Of a stretch of 25,259 nucleotides of DNA, positions 7,474-14,941 are shown in pieces. A program made the position numbers and the translations under genes. Each line of letters opens with the position of its first letter. The first letter of the stretch is position 1. The stretch is from Neisseriales bacterium (GTDB lineage: Bacteria; Pseudomonadota; Gammaproteobacteria; Burkholderiales; UBA11063). The DNA lies in NCBI GenBank assembly GCA_008017145.1, contig SSGY01000068.1:1-25259 (forward strand), read 5' to 3'. The notes under the pieces are model-generated. The model ran no database searches, was not told where the DNA came from, and saw only the letters and a program-made list of their open reading frames with translations.

Positions 7474-8452
7474 AATTTTTTCCACTATGTAGTTTCTTAA
7501 TTCCCAAGAGTAAACCTTTTAAGCGAATTTCTATAGAGTTTACTATTGAGTCAGAGTATAGCATTGCATTAAAATATTGGGGGTTAAATAGATTACGTTT
7601 TACGTTGTGTTTTTTCAACATCAAACATACAATAATATACCGTATATTTGTATAAATGGATAATTTTAATTTTGAGATTTTTTTAGAGTTAGCAAATATT
7701 AGTAAATTATTTTCACTAATAGCAGAGTGAAAATATTTTCTAAGATTACTGATTATTATCTGCTGCGCATGTGATTGTATTTTAGTAAAATTAGACGATG
7801 TAGTTTGGTTATCATGTATTCGGTAGCGTAACAAAATAATCGGTAAATTATGAAATCTAACATCATTGTTTAAACATTCATTCCATAGCGCGTAGTCTTC
7901 TGCGATTCCCATGTGGTTTTCGTTGTATAAAATATTTTGCTGTTGAAAGATGCTGCTTTTCATCATGACGGTTGGATGAGCGATACAATTATTAGAAAAA
8001 TACATTGTCACAATAATGTCTTCATGTGTAATATTTGGAGTTACTGGCTTTTCTCCTGTTTTTGAAAATTCTACAAGCCAAGTACCACACACACCAATTT
8101 CGGGGTGAGATTCCATAAATTTAATTTGTTTAGCAAACCGCTCTGGTAATGAAATATCATCCGCATCCATGCGAGCTATATACTTACCTTTTGCCTGTGA
8201 TATACCAAAATTTAGGGTTTTTGGTAGCTTCTTATTCACATCATTTTTAAATAATCGAATACGATTATCTTTAGCTGCATAACTTTGCAGGATTTCATAA
8301 CTGGCATCAGTAGAACAATCATCTATAATAATAAATTCAAAATCGGAATATGTCTGGTTTAAAATACTATCGACTGCTTCAACAATATATTTTTCTGCAT
8401 TATATACTGGCATTACTACCGAAATTATTGGTACTGTCATATTTGTATCCAT
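7463..8452 (-). CDS. GT2-family glycosyltransferase (WcaA-like)
   Basis: 329 residues. A textbook GT2 N-terminus: ISVVMPVYNAEKYI, EFIIIDDCSTDAS, then YIARMDADDISLPERF with the metal-binding DADD (96-99). MGIAEDYALWNECL supplies the acidic ED motif. This pattern matches enzymes adding the first or second sugar of a polysaccharide repeat. Two starts are possible: ATG at 8452, or ATG at 8440, which overlaps the stop of the upstream fucosyltransferase remnant as ATGA. The second suggests coupling inherited from when that upstream gene was whole. Confidence 0.88.
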   Translation of the reverse strand: MDTNMTVPIISVVMPVYNAEKYIVEAVDSILNQTYSDFEFIIIDDCSTDASYEILQSYAAKDNRIRLFKNDVNKKLPKTLNFGISQAKGKYIARMDADDISLPERFAKQIKFMESHPEIGVCGTWLVEFSKTGEKPVTPNITHEDIIVTMYFSNNCIAHPTVMMKSSIFQQQNILYNENHMGIAEDYALWNECLNNDVRFHNLPIILLRYRIHDNQTTSSNFTKIQSHAQQIIISNLRKYFHSAISENNLLIFANSKKISKLKLSIYTNIRYIIVCLMLKKHNVKRNLFNPQYFNAMLYSDSIVNSIEIRLKGLLLGIKKLHSGKNYGS

Positions 8453-8664
8453 GAATCAGGTAGTAAGTCTTTGGTATTAATTGTTGGATCATTAAACCAT
8501 TTTGATGGTGCAATAACAATTTTATCGGGATTACTATGCTCGATGCCAAAATAAGAAACCAAAATTGGTACTGATACAAAAGAAGTTGTGGAAGATATTG
8601 CTAATGCTAAAAACGTAACTATTGTTTTATTACGGTGACTCCACTCCATTAAATTAATAGCCAT
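8437..8664 (-). pseudogene. C-terminal remnant of a GT11 fucosyltransferase
   Basis: 75 codons. The last ~33 residues, NPDKIVIAPSKWFNDPTINTKDLLPDSW, split over the line, match the conserved C-terminus of GT11 alpha-1,2-fucosyltransferases (NPnK-IVIAPkkWF...tkDliPdsWi). The preceding stretch is hydrophobic and does not carry the family's SNSSFSWW-type motif cleanly; SSTTSF may be its decayed relic. Intact GT11 enzymes are about 280-300 residues, so the donor-binding part is gone. It starts within the end of the broken GDP-fucose synthase, matching a former fucose module. Assignment rests on the C-terminal motif only. Confidence 0.6.
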
Positions 8665-9169
8665 TCAAATACCAACTAATTATCTGCTCAACTCCACTTT
8701 GTGGCTTTATTTTATGACGCCAACCCTGCTGAGGTAATTTATCTACATCTTGCAACTTTCTCTTAGTTCCATTATGCTTGGTAATATCAAGTTCAATTTG
8801 ATTATTGAATCCAATTGGCTTTTTGATTAATTGAGCCTGTTCCATGATTGTTGAATCCTTTTCAGTTCCAATGTCAATATGGGGATTTCGGGTTTTAGTT
8901 TTATCTTTTATCAGATCGTTAAGATCAATATTATTCATTACAAAAATACAAGCATCTGCCATGTCATCAATGTGTAAAAAGTCACGATAAGGCATTCTGC
9001 TATTCCATATCATGAGTTTGGTTGTGTCATTTATTTCTTGTTTATGGAATAATTCAACATAGTTATGCGTAATGATGTTAGTATAACTAGCAGCTTGCAA
9101 ATTACATAGTAGTGCTGAGTCAACCAGCTCGCAGTGTTCGGTTATATACATCTTACTATTCTTATTCAT
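8654..9169 (-). pseudogene. fcl: GDP-L-fucose synthase with internal deletion and ruined NADP site
   Basis: 171 residues against about 320 in intact enzymes, which convert GDP-4-keto-6-deoxymannose to GDP-L-fucose. The C-terminal part is clear: MPYRDFLHIDDMADACIFVM, then KRKLQDVDKLPQQGWRHKI. The first 40 residues also align (VDSALLCNLQAASYTNIIT), but the Rossmann motif GHRGLVGSA has become EHCELVDSA. The join between VEL and FHKQ drops roughly 150 residues, including the Ser-Tyr-Lys catalytic triad. The gene cannot make an active enzyme. Its ATG overlaps the stop of the upstream AlbA_2 ATPase (ATGA), so it may still be translated. The frame remains open, which suggests a recent deletion or selection on the fragment. 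Confidence 0.82.
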
Positions 9170-10539
9170 CTTTTAATACTTTTTTGTGTGTTGACTAACC
9201 AAGTACCGTATTTTTTTGAACCTTGGCGGATAATTACGTTATCTTGTTTTAATCGAGCTAAGTGTTTTTCTACTCCTCTGGAGGAAATATTTAAAATTGT
9301 GGCAATTTTGGCTGCACTAAGGGTATTGTCTTTTAATAGTAATTCAATAATTTGATTGCTTCTTATATCCGAACTTATATCCGAACTTATATCCGAACTT
9401 ATATCCGAACTTATATCCGAACTTATATTGTTCAATTTATTCCGATAAAAAATAGTACTAAACCAATGCTCATCAATCTTAAACTCAACACTGCAGTTAG
9501 AAGTCTCAGCAATCGCATCTTTAATCCGCTTGATTCCAGTGCCAATTTTCTCGATATAGCCGATACGGTGCAGTAAATCTGCAATCAATGGGTTACGGGT
9601 GACACTCTTATGTCCAAATGATTCTTTGGAGAGTCCAGAGGGAAGTCCGCCTGGATTACTAATTTCAACACGATCAGAAAAAATCGCAATAACTATATTC
9701 GCACCTTTTTCAAAGTAGTTACGGTGACAAACTGCGTTAATTACCGCTTCACGGAGTGCGACTTCGGGGATTTCAAGGATTTCCTCACGTTGTATATGTT
9801 CGATTTTATAGGCAATATTTAAGTGCTTGCGTAAAAAAATGATGCTATCTTCAATATCGTTAACCAAATCAGCTCGATAGTCTTTGCGATCCAAAATGGT
9901 GATATTTTCTGTACCTTGAAATAGGACACAAGCAATCTTGGCTTGTAAAATCAAAAACTCGATGCTGTCACAAAAAAATAGCGCCCCGGCATTAGTTAAT
10001 TGCTGCTTATCGTTCAAGCAGTGCAAATTTTGCAATATCTCTTGTGGTGCTAGTTTTGGTGATATCTTGGCTAATTCGATAAAGTGATTATATTTAGTAA
10101 TAGAAAAATGCTTATCAACGTTTACGCGTGAGTTAATCAATTCGTCAAAATGGATAAGACCTTCTTGTTGAAAGAATTCAATTATTTGATTGCGGGTTAA
10201 TTTTTGACTATTTGGTCCAATCCGTAAGAAAAACCCTTCGCTACAGGCATGGGGCTTGCTTTTGCTCTCTGGGATTGTAATAATGATAACTGATTGTTGG
10301 TAGTCTATGCTAACCCTTAGCTGTGGCTCAATATGATTAATGCTATCTTGCAATCGTGAGCGGGTATTATTATCAAAATTAACCCCTTTGATTGTACCAT
10401 CGTCACTAACGCCAATAAAAACCTTACCGCCTGATGCATTGGCAAAGGCGCAGATTTCACGTACCAGTGATTTATCAATAGTTTCTTTAAACTCTTGGTG
10501 GTAGCTTTCGCCAAGTTGGAGTAATTCTTGCAAATTCAT
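9166..10539 (-). CDS. AlbA_2/Schlafen-type ATP-binding regulator with winged helix
   Basis: 457 residues in three parts. An AlbA_2 domain covers about 10-120 (ESYHQEFKET, IREICAFANASGG-like VREICAFANASGGKVFIGV, and FFLRIGPNSQKLT). A GHKL-like C-terminal ATPase module spans about 250-360 (EVALREAVINAVCHRNY, RVEISNPGGLPSG, IGTGIKRIKDA). The wHTH tail is LSAAKIATILNISSRGVEKHLARL. Such proteins are often labelled RecG-like or DUF4062-neighbours, and are frequent in accessory islands; regulation, nucleic-acid binding or defence roles have been suggested. A run of SSDI repeats links the ATPase module to the winged helix. It lies upstream of the broken fcl with a 4-base overlap, so it probably arrived in the island later. 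Confidence 0.85.
   Translation of the reverse strand: MNLQELLQLGESYHQEFKETIDKSLVREICAFANASGGKVFIGVSDDGTIKGVNFDNNTRSRLQDSINHIEPQLRVSIDYQQSVIIITIPESKSKPHACSEGFFLRIGPNSQKLTRNQIIEFFQQEGLIHFDELINSRVNVDKHFSITKYNHFIELAKISPKLAPQEILQNLHCLNDKQQLTNAGALFFCDSIEFLILQAKIACVLFQGTENITILDRKDYRADLVNDIEDSIIFLRKHLNIAYKIEHIQREEILEIPEVALREAVINAVCHRNYFEKGANIVIAIFSDRVEISNPGGLPSGLSKESFGHKSVTRNPLIADLLHRIGYIEKIGTGIKRIKDAIAETSNCSVEFKIDEHWFSTIFYRNKLNNISSDISSDISSDISSDISSDIRSNQIIELLLKDNTLSAAKIATILNISSRGVEKHLARLKQDNVIIRQGSKKYGTWLVNTQKSIKR
9363..9428. repeat. 12-bp tandem repeat coding for an SSDI linker
   Basis: Five perfect copies of TTATATCCGAAC occupy 9363-9422, with a half copy to 9428. On the coding (minus) strand each unit encodes Ser-Ser-Asp-Ile. 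The unit is a multiple of three, so copy-number change would lengthen or shorten the linker without a frameshift. Confidence 0.9.
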
Positions 10540-10604
10540 ATTCTGGTTTCTATGTACTTATCTCTGAGTATCAAGATCAATTTTTGTTTTATAAGCTTGG
10601 TATA

Positions 10605-10892
10605 TCAAGCAAATCCAGCTTCTTTTTGATGTTTTATTCGTAATAGACTAATTCGGTTGAGTTCCTCATCATAGTCATAAAGCAATGCATAGCCCGATGA
10701 CCCAAATTCCAGCAGGTAAATACGAAATTCACTAAAAAATGGAAATGCTTTAGGAATTGATGAGAGTAGTTCAAGCTTTTCATTTAGTAATTTAGCCAAG
10801 CGTTGTGCTGCGGATGGATTTTTCTCCGCTAAAAAAGCATAAACGCGTTCAAAATCAGAAATAAACTCTGGAGCGTAAATTATTTGTGGCAT
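10605..10892 (-). CDS. RelE/ParE-superfamily toxin
   Basis: 95 residues, typical of the fold. YAPEFISDFERVYAFLAEKNPSA is the N-terminal helix region, then KLELLSSIPKAFPFF and EFGSSGYALLYDYDE, followed by the C-terminal strand ISLLRIKHQKEAGF with the basic residues seen in the family. Members either cut mRNA on the ribosome (RelE) or poison gyrase (ParE); which one applies here cannot be decided from sequence. It overlaps the antitoxin gene by 13 bases, the standard layout with antitoxin first. The ATG lies inside the antitoxin's C-terminal codons, so synthesis is coupled to it. Confidence 0.88.
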   Translation of the reverse strand: MPQIIYAPEFISDFERVYAFLAEKNPSAAQRLAKLLNEKLELLSSIPKAFPFFSEFRIYLLEFGSSGYALLYDYDEELNRISLLRIKHQKEAGFA

Positions 10893-11161
10893 TTAGGTGG
10901 CTCAACTATTTGACCATTTGCTAAACATTGTAACCAGTTTGCTACATCCTTGTGTTCACAATGAAGCCCTGTCTGATTTAAATTATCTGCAGCGGCTTTG
11001 GCTTCTTCCATAAATTCTAATTTCTTTGCCTGTGAGTCAAGATAAGCACGAGTTGCCTCACGAATTAAATATGACACAGGTCGATCATAAAGTTTAGATA
11101 AGTATGTAAGACGCTCTACATCACCAGCTTCAAATTTTGTCGGGATTGATTTGCTTAGCAT
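10880..11161 (-). CDS. Ribbon-helix-helix antitoxin (CopG/RelB-like)
   Basis: 93 residues. The N-terminal RHH DNA-binding domain is visible: SKSIPTKFEAGDVERLTYLSKLYDRPVSYLIREA, with the beta strand IPTKF and two helices. The C-terminal part would wrap the toxin. The tail is rich in Cys and His (HCEH, LQCLA, PKCHK), which is not usual for the family. AGGA lies 9 bases before the ATG. A strong promoter and an inverted repeat upstream fit the autorepression typical of this system. Confidence 0.88.
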   Translation of the reverse strand: MLSKSIPTKFEAGDVERLTYLSKLYDRPVSYLIREATRAYLDSQAKKLEFMEEAKAAADNLNQTGLHCEHKDVANWLQCLANGQIVEPPKCHK

Positions 11162-11188
11162 TGGTGTTTCCTAGTGTAAAGATTTTAT

Positions 11189-11220
11189 ACCGAATTATAC
11201 TGCGTATTGTATTATGCGGT
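11189..11220. promoter_or_regulatory. Probable toxin-antitoxin operator
   Basis: ACCGAATTATAC (11189-11200) and GTATTATGCGGT (11209-11220) are inverted repeats matching at 10 of 12 positions across an 8-base spacer. They cover the -10 and reach the -35 of the antitoxin promoter, where an RHH antitoxin would be expected to bind. Confidence 0.65.
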
Positions 11221-11223
11221 CAA
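11194..11223 (-). promoter_or_regulatory. Sigma-70 promoter of the toxin-antitoxin operon
   Basis: On the minus strand, TTGACC (11223-11218), an 18-base spacer and a perfect TATAAT (11199-11194) lead to a start near 11187, 26 bases before the antitoxin ATG. Confidence 0.75.
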
Positions 11224-11343
11224 TATTTTTTATCTAGTGAGAAATTTAATTATATCCGAACTTTATCTTCCGCTGGATTATATCATATCAATCCCTCTAT
11301 ATCTGATCGCAATGCTCCGCTAGATTAATGATTATAAGAAATT

Positions 11344-11353
11344 ATTTGCAAAT
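11344..11353. promoter_or_regulatory. Palindrome before the second marR gene
   Basis: ATTTGCAAAT is a perfect 10-bp palindrome within an AT-rich, roughly symmetric stretch, 28 bases before the ATG at 11382. It is a candidate autoregulatory MarR site; similar AT-rich dyads serve MarR dimers, but 10 bp alone is weak evidence. Confidence 0.35.
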
Positions 11354-11381
11354 TATTTTGATGTCGTAGTAAGATATTGCT

Positions 11382-11813
11382 ATGAAAACTGATAATACTT
11401 TAAGTTTGTTAAATAAAATTTTAACTTGTGGTAATGGCGTTATTATTGAGAAGTTGTCCGCATTAGGTCACTGTGGAATATCTCCATCTCATGGAGATAT
11501 TTTGATGTCGTTGTACTGTCATGGTGGTATGTCGATGCAGGATATTGCTGTAAAAATTCATAAAACAGCCTCAACTGTAACAACTTTAGTTAATAAACTC
11601 TCCTTGATGGGCTATGTGGAATCTCATAAAAACGAAAAAGATTCACGCTCTATAATTATTAGTCTGACCGAGCATGGACGTGAATTATATCCTACTTTTA
11701 TGGATATTTCTGGTGAATTATTTCAGAAGCTATATGCTGGATTTTCACCAGAAGAGTATCAGATTTTTCGCGTGCTTTTAATTAAAATGTATAATCAGTT
11801 GCAGGTTAAATGA
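11382..11813 (+). CDS. MarR-family transcriptional regulator
   Basis: 143 residues, full length for the family. The winged helix runs from about 50 to 108: MSMQDIAVKIHKTASTVTTLVNKL is the helix-turn-helix, then LMGYVESHKNEKDSRSIIISLT the wing with D-x-R and the closing LT. GELFQKLYAGFSPEEYQIF belongs to the dimerisation helices. The first residues (KILTCGNGVI and GHCGISPSHG) contain two cysteines (about 16 and 29) that could sense oxidants or metals, though this is inference. A ribosome-binding site is weak (TAAGA). It heads a plus-strand set: a small Cys-rich protein, a broken ABC exporter and a symporter. It is not related closely to the MarR at 477. Confidence 0.88.
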   Translation: MKTDNTLSLLNKILTCGNGVIIEKLSALGHCGISPSHGDILMSLYCHGGMSMQDIAVKIHKTASTVTTLVNKLSLMGYVESHKNEKDSRSIIISLTEHGRELYPTFMDISGELFQKLYAGFSPEEYQIFRVLLIKMYNQLQVK

Positions 11814-11920
11814 TTTGATGTCATAGTATCTACACATTCTTCGTTTTTGAATCTTGGATTTTGTCGAATTTATGTTCAAGAGCCAAATAATTTAATATTA
11901 ACTTTAAAAGGAAAGAAATT

Positions 11921-12085
11921 ATGAGCGAAACTCAAAATAATCAAACTTGTAATGATAGTGAAAAATGCTGCAAGCCAATTTGTGGTGAACCTAAGAAATG
12001 TTGTAAAGGTAAAAAAGTAGTACGTTGTATTTTATTTACCATTTTGGCGGTTTTAGTTGCGGTATTGGTGTATACCTTAGTCTAA
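11921..12085 (+). CDS. Small cysteine-rich, tail-anchored membrane protein
   Basis: 54 residues, with a strong ribosome-binding site (AAAGGAAAG, about 4-9 bases before the ATG). Residues 1-34 are hydrophilic and hold six cysteines, in pairs CC at about 16-17 and 27-28 plus single Cys at 10 and 21, in a KCCKPICGEPKKCCKGK setting; a seventh lies near 35. The last ~18 residues (ILFTILAVLVAVLVYTL) are one hydrophobic helix, so it should be tail-anchored with the cysteine domain in the cytoplasm. It matches no family I recognise. Position between a MarR gene and exporter genes suggests metal or redox handling, or a small regulator of the transporter. A terminator follows six bases after the stop. 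Confidence 0.75.
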   Translation: MSETQNNQTCNDSEKCCKPICGEPKKCCKGKKVVRCILFTILAVLVAVLVYTLV

Positions 12086-12090
12086 CAAAG

Positions 12091-12113
12091 TGCTCTTATA
12101 TAAGAGCATTTTT
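12091..12113 (+). terminator. Rho-independent terminator after the small Cys-rich gene
   Basis: TGCTCTTATATAAGAGCA (12091-12108) folds into a hairpin followed by five Ts (12109-12113). It would end or attenuate transcription of the marR/small-protein unit before the ABC gene. Confidence 0.8.
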
Positions 12114-12145
12114 CATAAGCACGTATGTACTTATTGTAGCTAATA

Positions 12146-13651
12146 TTGAGTACGTTTCGTCTATTCGCAATAAAAAATCACGTAAAAGAGTATATTTTGA
12201 GTCATCCACTAATCAAATTAATTCGTTATAGCCGTAATTATCGTTTTGATATTTCACTGGCGACATTTTATTCGTTAATGAATAAATTTTTTGATATTTT
12301 ACCTGAGGTACTGATCGGGGTTGCGGTTGATGTAATTGTCAAACGGCAGGATTCTATGCTAGCGCATCTTGGGATTCATGATGTTAAGCTACAGATTATT
12401 ATATTAGGCTTGTTCACCGGGGTAACGTGGATACTAGAGTCTACTTTTCAATATCTTTATTCACTAAAATGGTGTTATCTGGCGCAAAATCTGCAGCATG
12501 ATATGCGGATTGATGCATATAGTCACATTCAAAATCTGGAGCTCGAGTTTTTTGAAAATAAAGCTACTGGAAACATGATGGCGATTATCAATGATGATAT
12601 TAATCAGCTTGAACGTTTTATCAACGATGGAGTGAATCAGATTATCCAGATAGTTGGCTCAACTATTTTGATTAGTATTATTTTCTTTATGATTTCTACC
12701 CAAGTAGCTTTATTGAGCTTTTTGCCAATTCCGTTGATTATTATTGGTGTATTTTTCTTTAAAAATAAACTAGCACCACGCTATCTAAAAGTTCGCAATG
12801 CTGCAGGTGATCTCAATAGCAAACTTAATACTAATTTATCTGGTATCGCAACGATTAAAACCTACACTACTGAAAAGCATGAGCTAAATGCAGTGTCGCA
12901 ACTGAGTCAAGGCTATGCCAATGCCAATAAACATGCGATTATTATGTCGGCGGCAGTAACGCCAGTTATTCGTATGGCGGTAATGTGTGGTTTTTTAGCA
13001 GCATTAATTTATGGTGGAATTTTGACTATCAATGGACATATTCAGGTTGCATCCTATAGTATTCTAATCTTTTTATCGCAACGCTTATTGTGGCCTCTGA
13101 CTTATTTAGCGCAAGTAACCGATATGTATCAACGTTCGATGGCATCGATTAACCGAGTGATGGGCTTGCTTAATTCTCCAATTAATATTGTTGATGGAGC
13201 TAATCAATTAGCTACTCCATGCAGTGGACGAGTGGAGTTTAAAGCAGTTGATTTTACTTATCATGAGCGGGAACAGTTATTTGATCGTCTATCTTTTGTG
13301 ATTGAACCGGGTGAAACGGTGGCTTTTGTTGGTAGTACTGGCTCGGGTAAGTCAACTATTGTTAAGCTATTACTTAGACTTTACCAACATCAAGCTGGGC
13401 AAATATTGATTGATAATCAGGAGATTAATACACTAACTATGGATTCATTCCGTAGTCAAATCGGGGTAGTTAGTCAGGAAACATTTTTAATTGATGGTTC
13501 GATTGCTGATAATATCTCTTATGGTAGTTTTGCTGCCAGCCGTGAGCAGATTATACAGGTGGCGCGTTTGGTGGAAGCTGATCAATTTATCTCTGAATTA
13601 CCGAATGGTTATGAATGCTGCATTGTGGAATTTGCAACTCCGTACTATTAA
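12146..13651 (+). pseudogene. ABC exporter (ABCB type), truncated before the signature motif
   Basis: 501 residues; intact half-exporters are about 580-600. The transmembrane domain is complete (about residues 25-325, with intracellular-loop text such as LELEFFENKATGNMM). The ATPase domain begins normally: VEFKAVDFTYHEREQLF, Walker A GSTGSGKST (about 393-401), and the Q-loop VVSQETF. It ends after ELPNGYE, with nine unrelated residues and a stop. The LSGGQ signature, Walker B, D-loop and switch histidine are all missing, so it cannot hydrolyse ATP. The start is uncertain: TTG at 12146 or TTG at 12197, which has AAAGAG upstream. A deletion joining it to the region before the symporter gene is the simplest explanation. 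Confidence 0.85.
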
Positions 13652-13669
13652 TTAAGATTGGAAAACATT

Positions 13670-14887
13670 ATGTTTAAACTATATCGTCAACATCAAGGTA
13701 AAATTATTCTAATTAGTGTACTTGCCGCGTTTGTCTTAGGAATTGTCTTACCTCACATTTTTGCGCATTTGGAATTTATCAGCGGGACATTTATTAATCT
13801 ACTCAAATTATGTGCACTACCGATTGTCCTGACTTCCTTAATCGTAACAATAGGTAATCTGCAAAAGCTACATGAGTTAAAAAAAGTTGCTCGCAATTCA
13901 TTAATTTATATTTTTATCACAGAGATAATTGCCGTTACGATTGGTTTAATTGTCTTTAACTCGGTTGATATCAGTGGTGGAATCAATGCAGAGAGTTTAC
14001 TTAGTGGTGCTAAATATACCGAATCAACTTCTACTGCAATAGATCCAAGCCATATTTTTAATTATATTTTTTCATCGAATATTTTTCATTCGTTGGCTAA
14101 TTTTGATGTTTTGCCTGTGGTTGCATTTTCAATCATGTTTGGAATTACCTGCGCACTGAATCAAGAAAAAGCACGTCCGATCCTTGATGTAATGGTCAGC
14201 ACCCGTGAAATGTTTTTGTCGTTGCTTAATGGTGTGATGTATCTAGCACCAATTGCTATTTTTGTCTTGATTGGAACTTCAGTTGCGGATAGTTATTTAA
14301 GTGGTGCGCTGGGTGCTAATCTGATTGGTTTACTAAAATTTGTTGGGCTGTTTTTTGTCGGTTTGTTTATTCACTTCTTGTGGCAGCTTTTGTTAGTTGC
14401 GACGCTTTACCGTCATTTGGGAATCAAACGAATTTTATCTGAAGCGATGCCAATTTTTATGACGTCGTTTATATCTTCGAGTTCGCTAGCGACGTTACCG
14501 CTGGCATTAGAAAAAGCTGTAGAACTAGGCGGAAAACGTAAGGTAGTGAATTTTATGTTACCGATTTGTGCTTCAATGAATTTTGCGTCAGGGATGATGT
14601 ATGAAATGGCGGCTTGTCTGTTCTTTATGCATATTTTAGGGATACACCCAGATTTATCACAGCAAATTTTGTTAGCTTTAGCATGTATCTTAACTGGTAT
14701 TGCGGTTGGTGGTATCCCCGAGACTTCAATGGTGAGTTTTGTAACCGTCTTTGGTATGGCTAATATTCCGCTCTCCGCAATTGCAATTTTAATGCCTTTA
14801 GATCGGATTGTTGATCGAGTACGTACGATGGTAAATATCTTTGGTAATACCTGCGGAACATTGATCGTGAGTAAAACAGTTGATTAA
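13670..14887 (+). CDS. Dicarboxylate/amino acid:cation symporter (DAACS) with altered Na sites
   Basis: 405 residues in the GltP/DctA fold, an inner-membrane elevator-type secondary transporter. Hairpin-1 serine motif FISSSSLATLP (about 267-277) is intact. The NMDGT motif of helix 7 is replaced by NFASG (304-308). In helix 8, DRIVDRVRTMVNIFGN keeps the substrate-side Asp382, Arg385 and Asn389, but the last Asp of the family (D405 in GltPh) is Asn393. Both acidic sodium ligands are therefore lost. The arginine fits an acidic substrate. The ATG at 13670 with GGA 7 bases upstream is preferred to the TTG at 13658. It lies 18 bases after the broken ABC gene. Confidence 0.87.
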   Translation: MFKLYRQHQGKIILISVLAAFVLGIVLPHIFAHLEFISGTFINLLKLCALPIVLTSLIVTIGNLQKLHELKKVARNSLIYIFITEIIAVTIGLIVFNSVDISGGINAESLLSGAKYTESTSTAIDPSHIFNYIFSSNIFHSLANFDVLPVVAFSIMFGITCALNQEKARPILDVMVSTREMFLSLLNGVMYLAPIAIFVLIGTSVADSYLSGALGANLIGLLKFVGLFFVGLFIHFLWQLLLVATLYRHLGIKRILSEAMPIFMTSFISSSSLATLPLALEKAVELGGKRKVVNFMLPICASMNFASGMMYEMAACLFFMHILGIHPDLSQQILLALACILTGIAVGGIPETSMVSFVTVFGMANIPLSAIAILMPLDRIVDRVRTMVNIFGNTCGTLIVSKTVD

Positions 14888-14927
14888 AAAATAAGGCACC
14901 ATGATTTATCTGGTGCCTTATTTTTTT
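14886..14927. terminator. Bidirectional rho-independent terminator
   Basis: AATAAGGCACCA (14890-14901) pairs perfectly with TGGTGCCTTATT (14911-14922) around a 9-base loop. It has T tract to 14927 on the plus strand and an A run from 14886 that gives a T tract on the minus strand. It separates the convergent symporter and lipoprotein genes. Confidence 0.9.
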
Positions 14928-14941
14928 GATAGTATTTGGAA

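Noticed and set aside
9363..9422. 12-bp tandem repeats as a CRISPR array
   Set aside because: Units are contiguous with no spacers and are in frame within a coding sequence.
9352..9576. Plus-strand frame with repeated IRTY residues
   Set aside because: It is antisense to the AlbA_2 ATPase, and its repeats are just the other strand of the 12-bp unit.
8437..11161. Insertion sequence as the cause of the broken fucose genes
   Set aside because: No transposase, terminal inverted repeats or target duplications are visible.
11137..11328. Plus-strand frame over the toxin-antitoxin promoter
   Set aside because: It covers the promoter and operator and has no ribosome-binding site or protein features.
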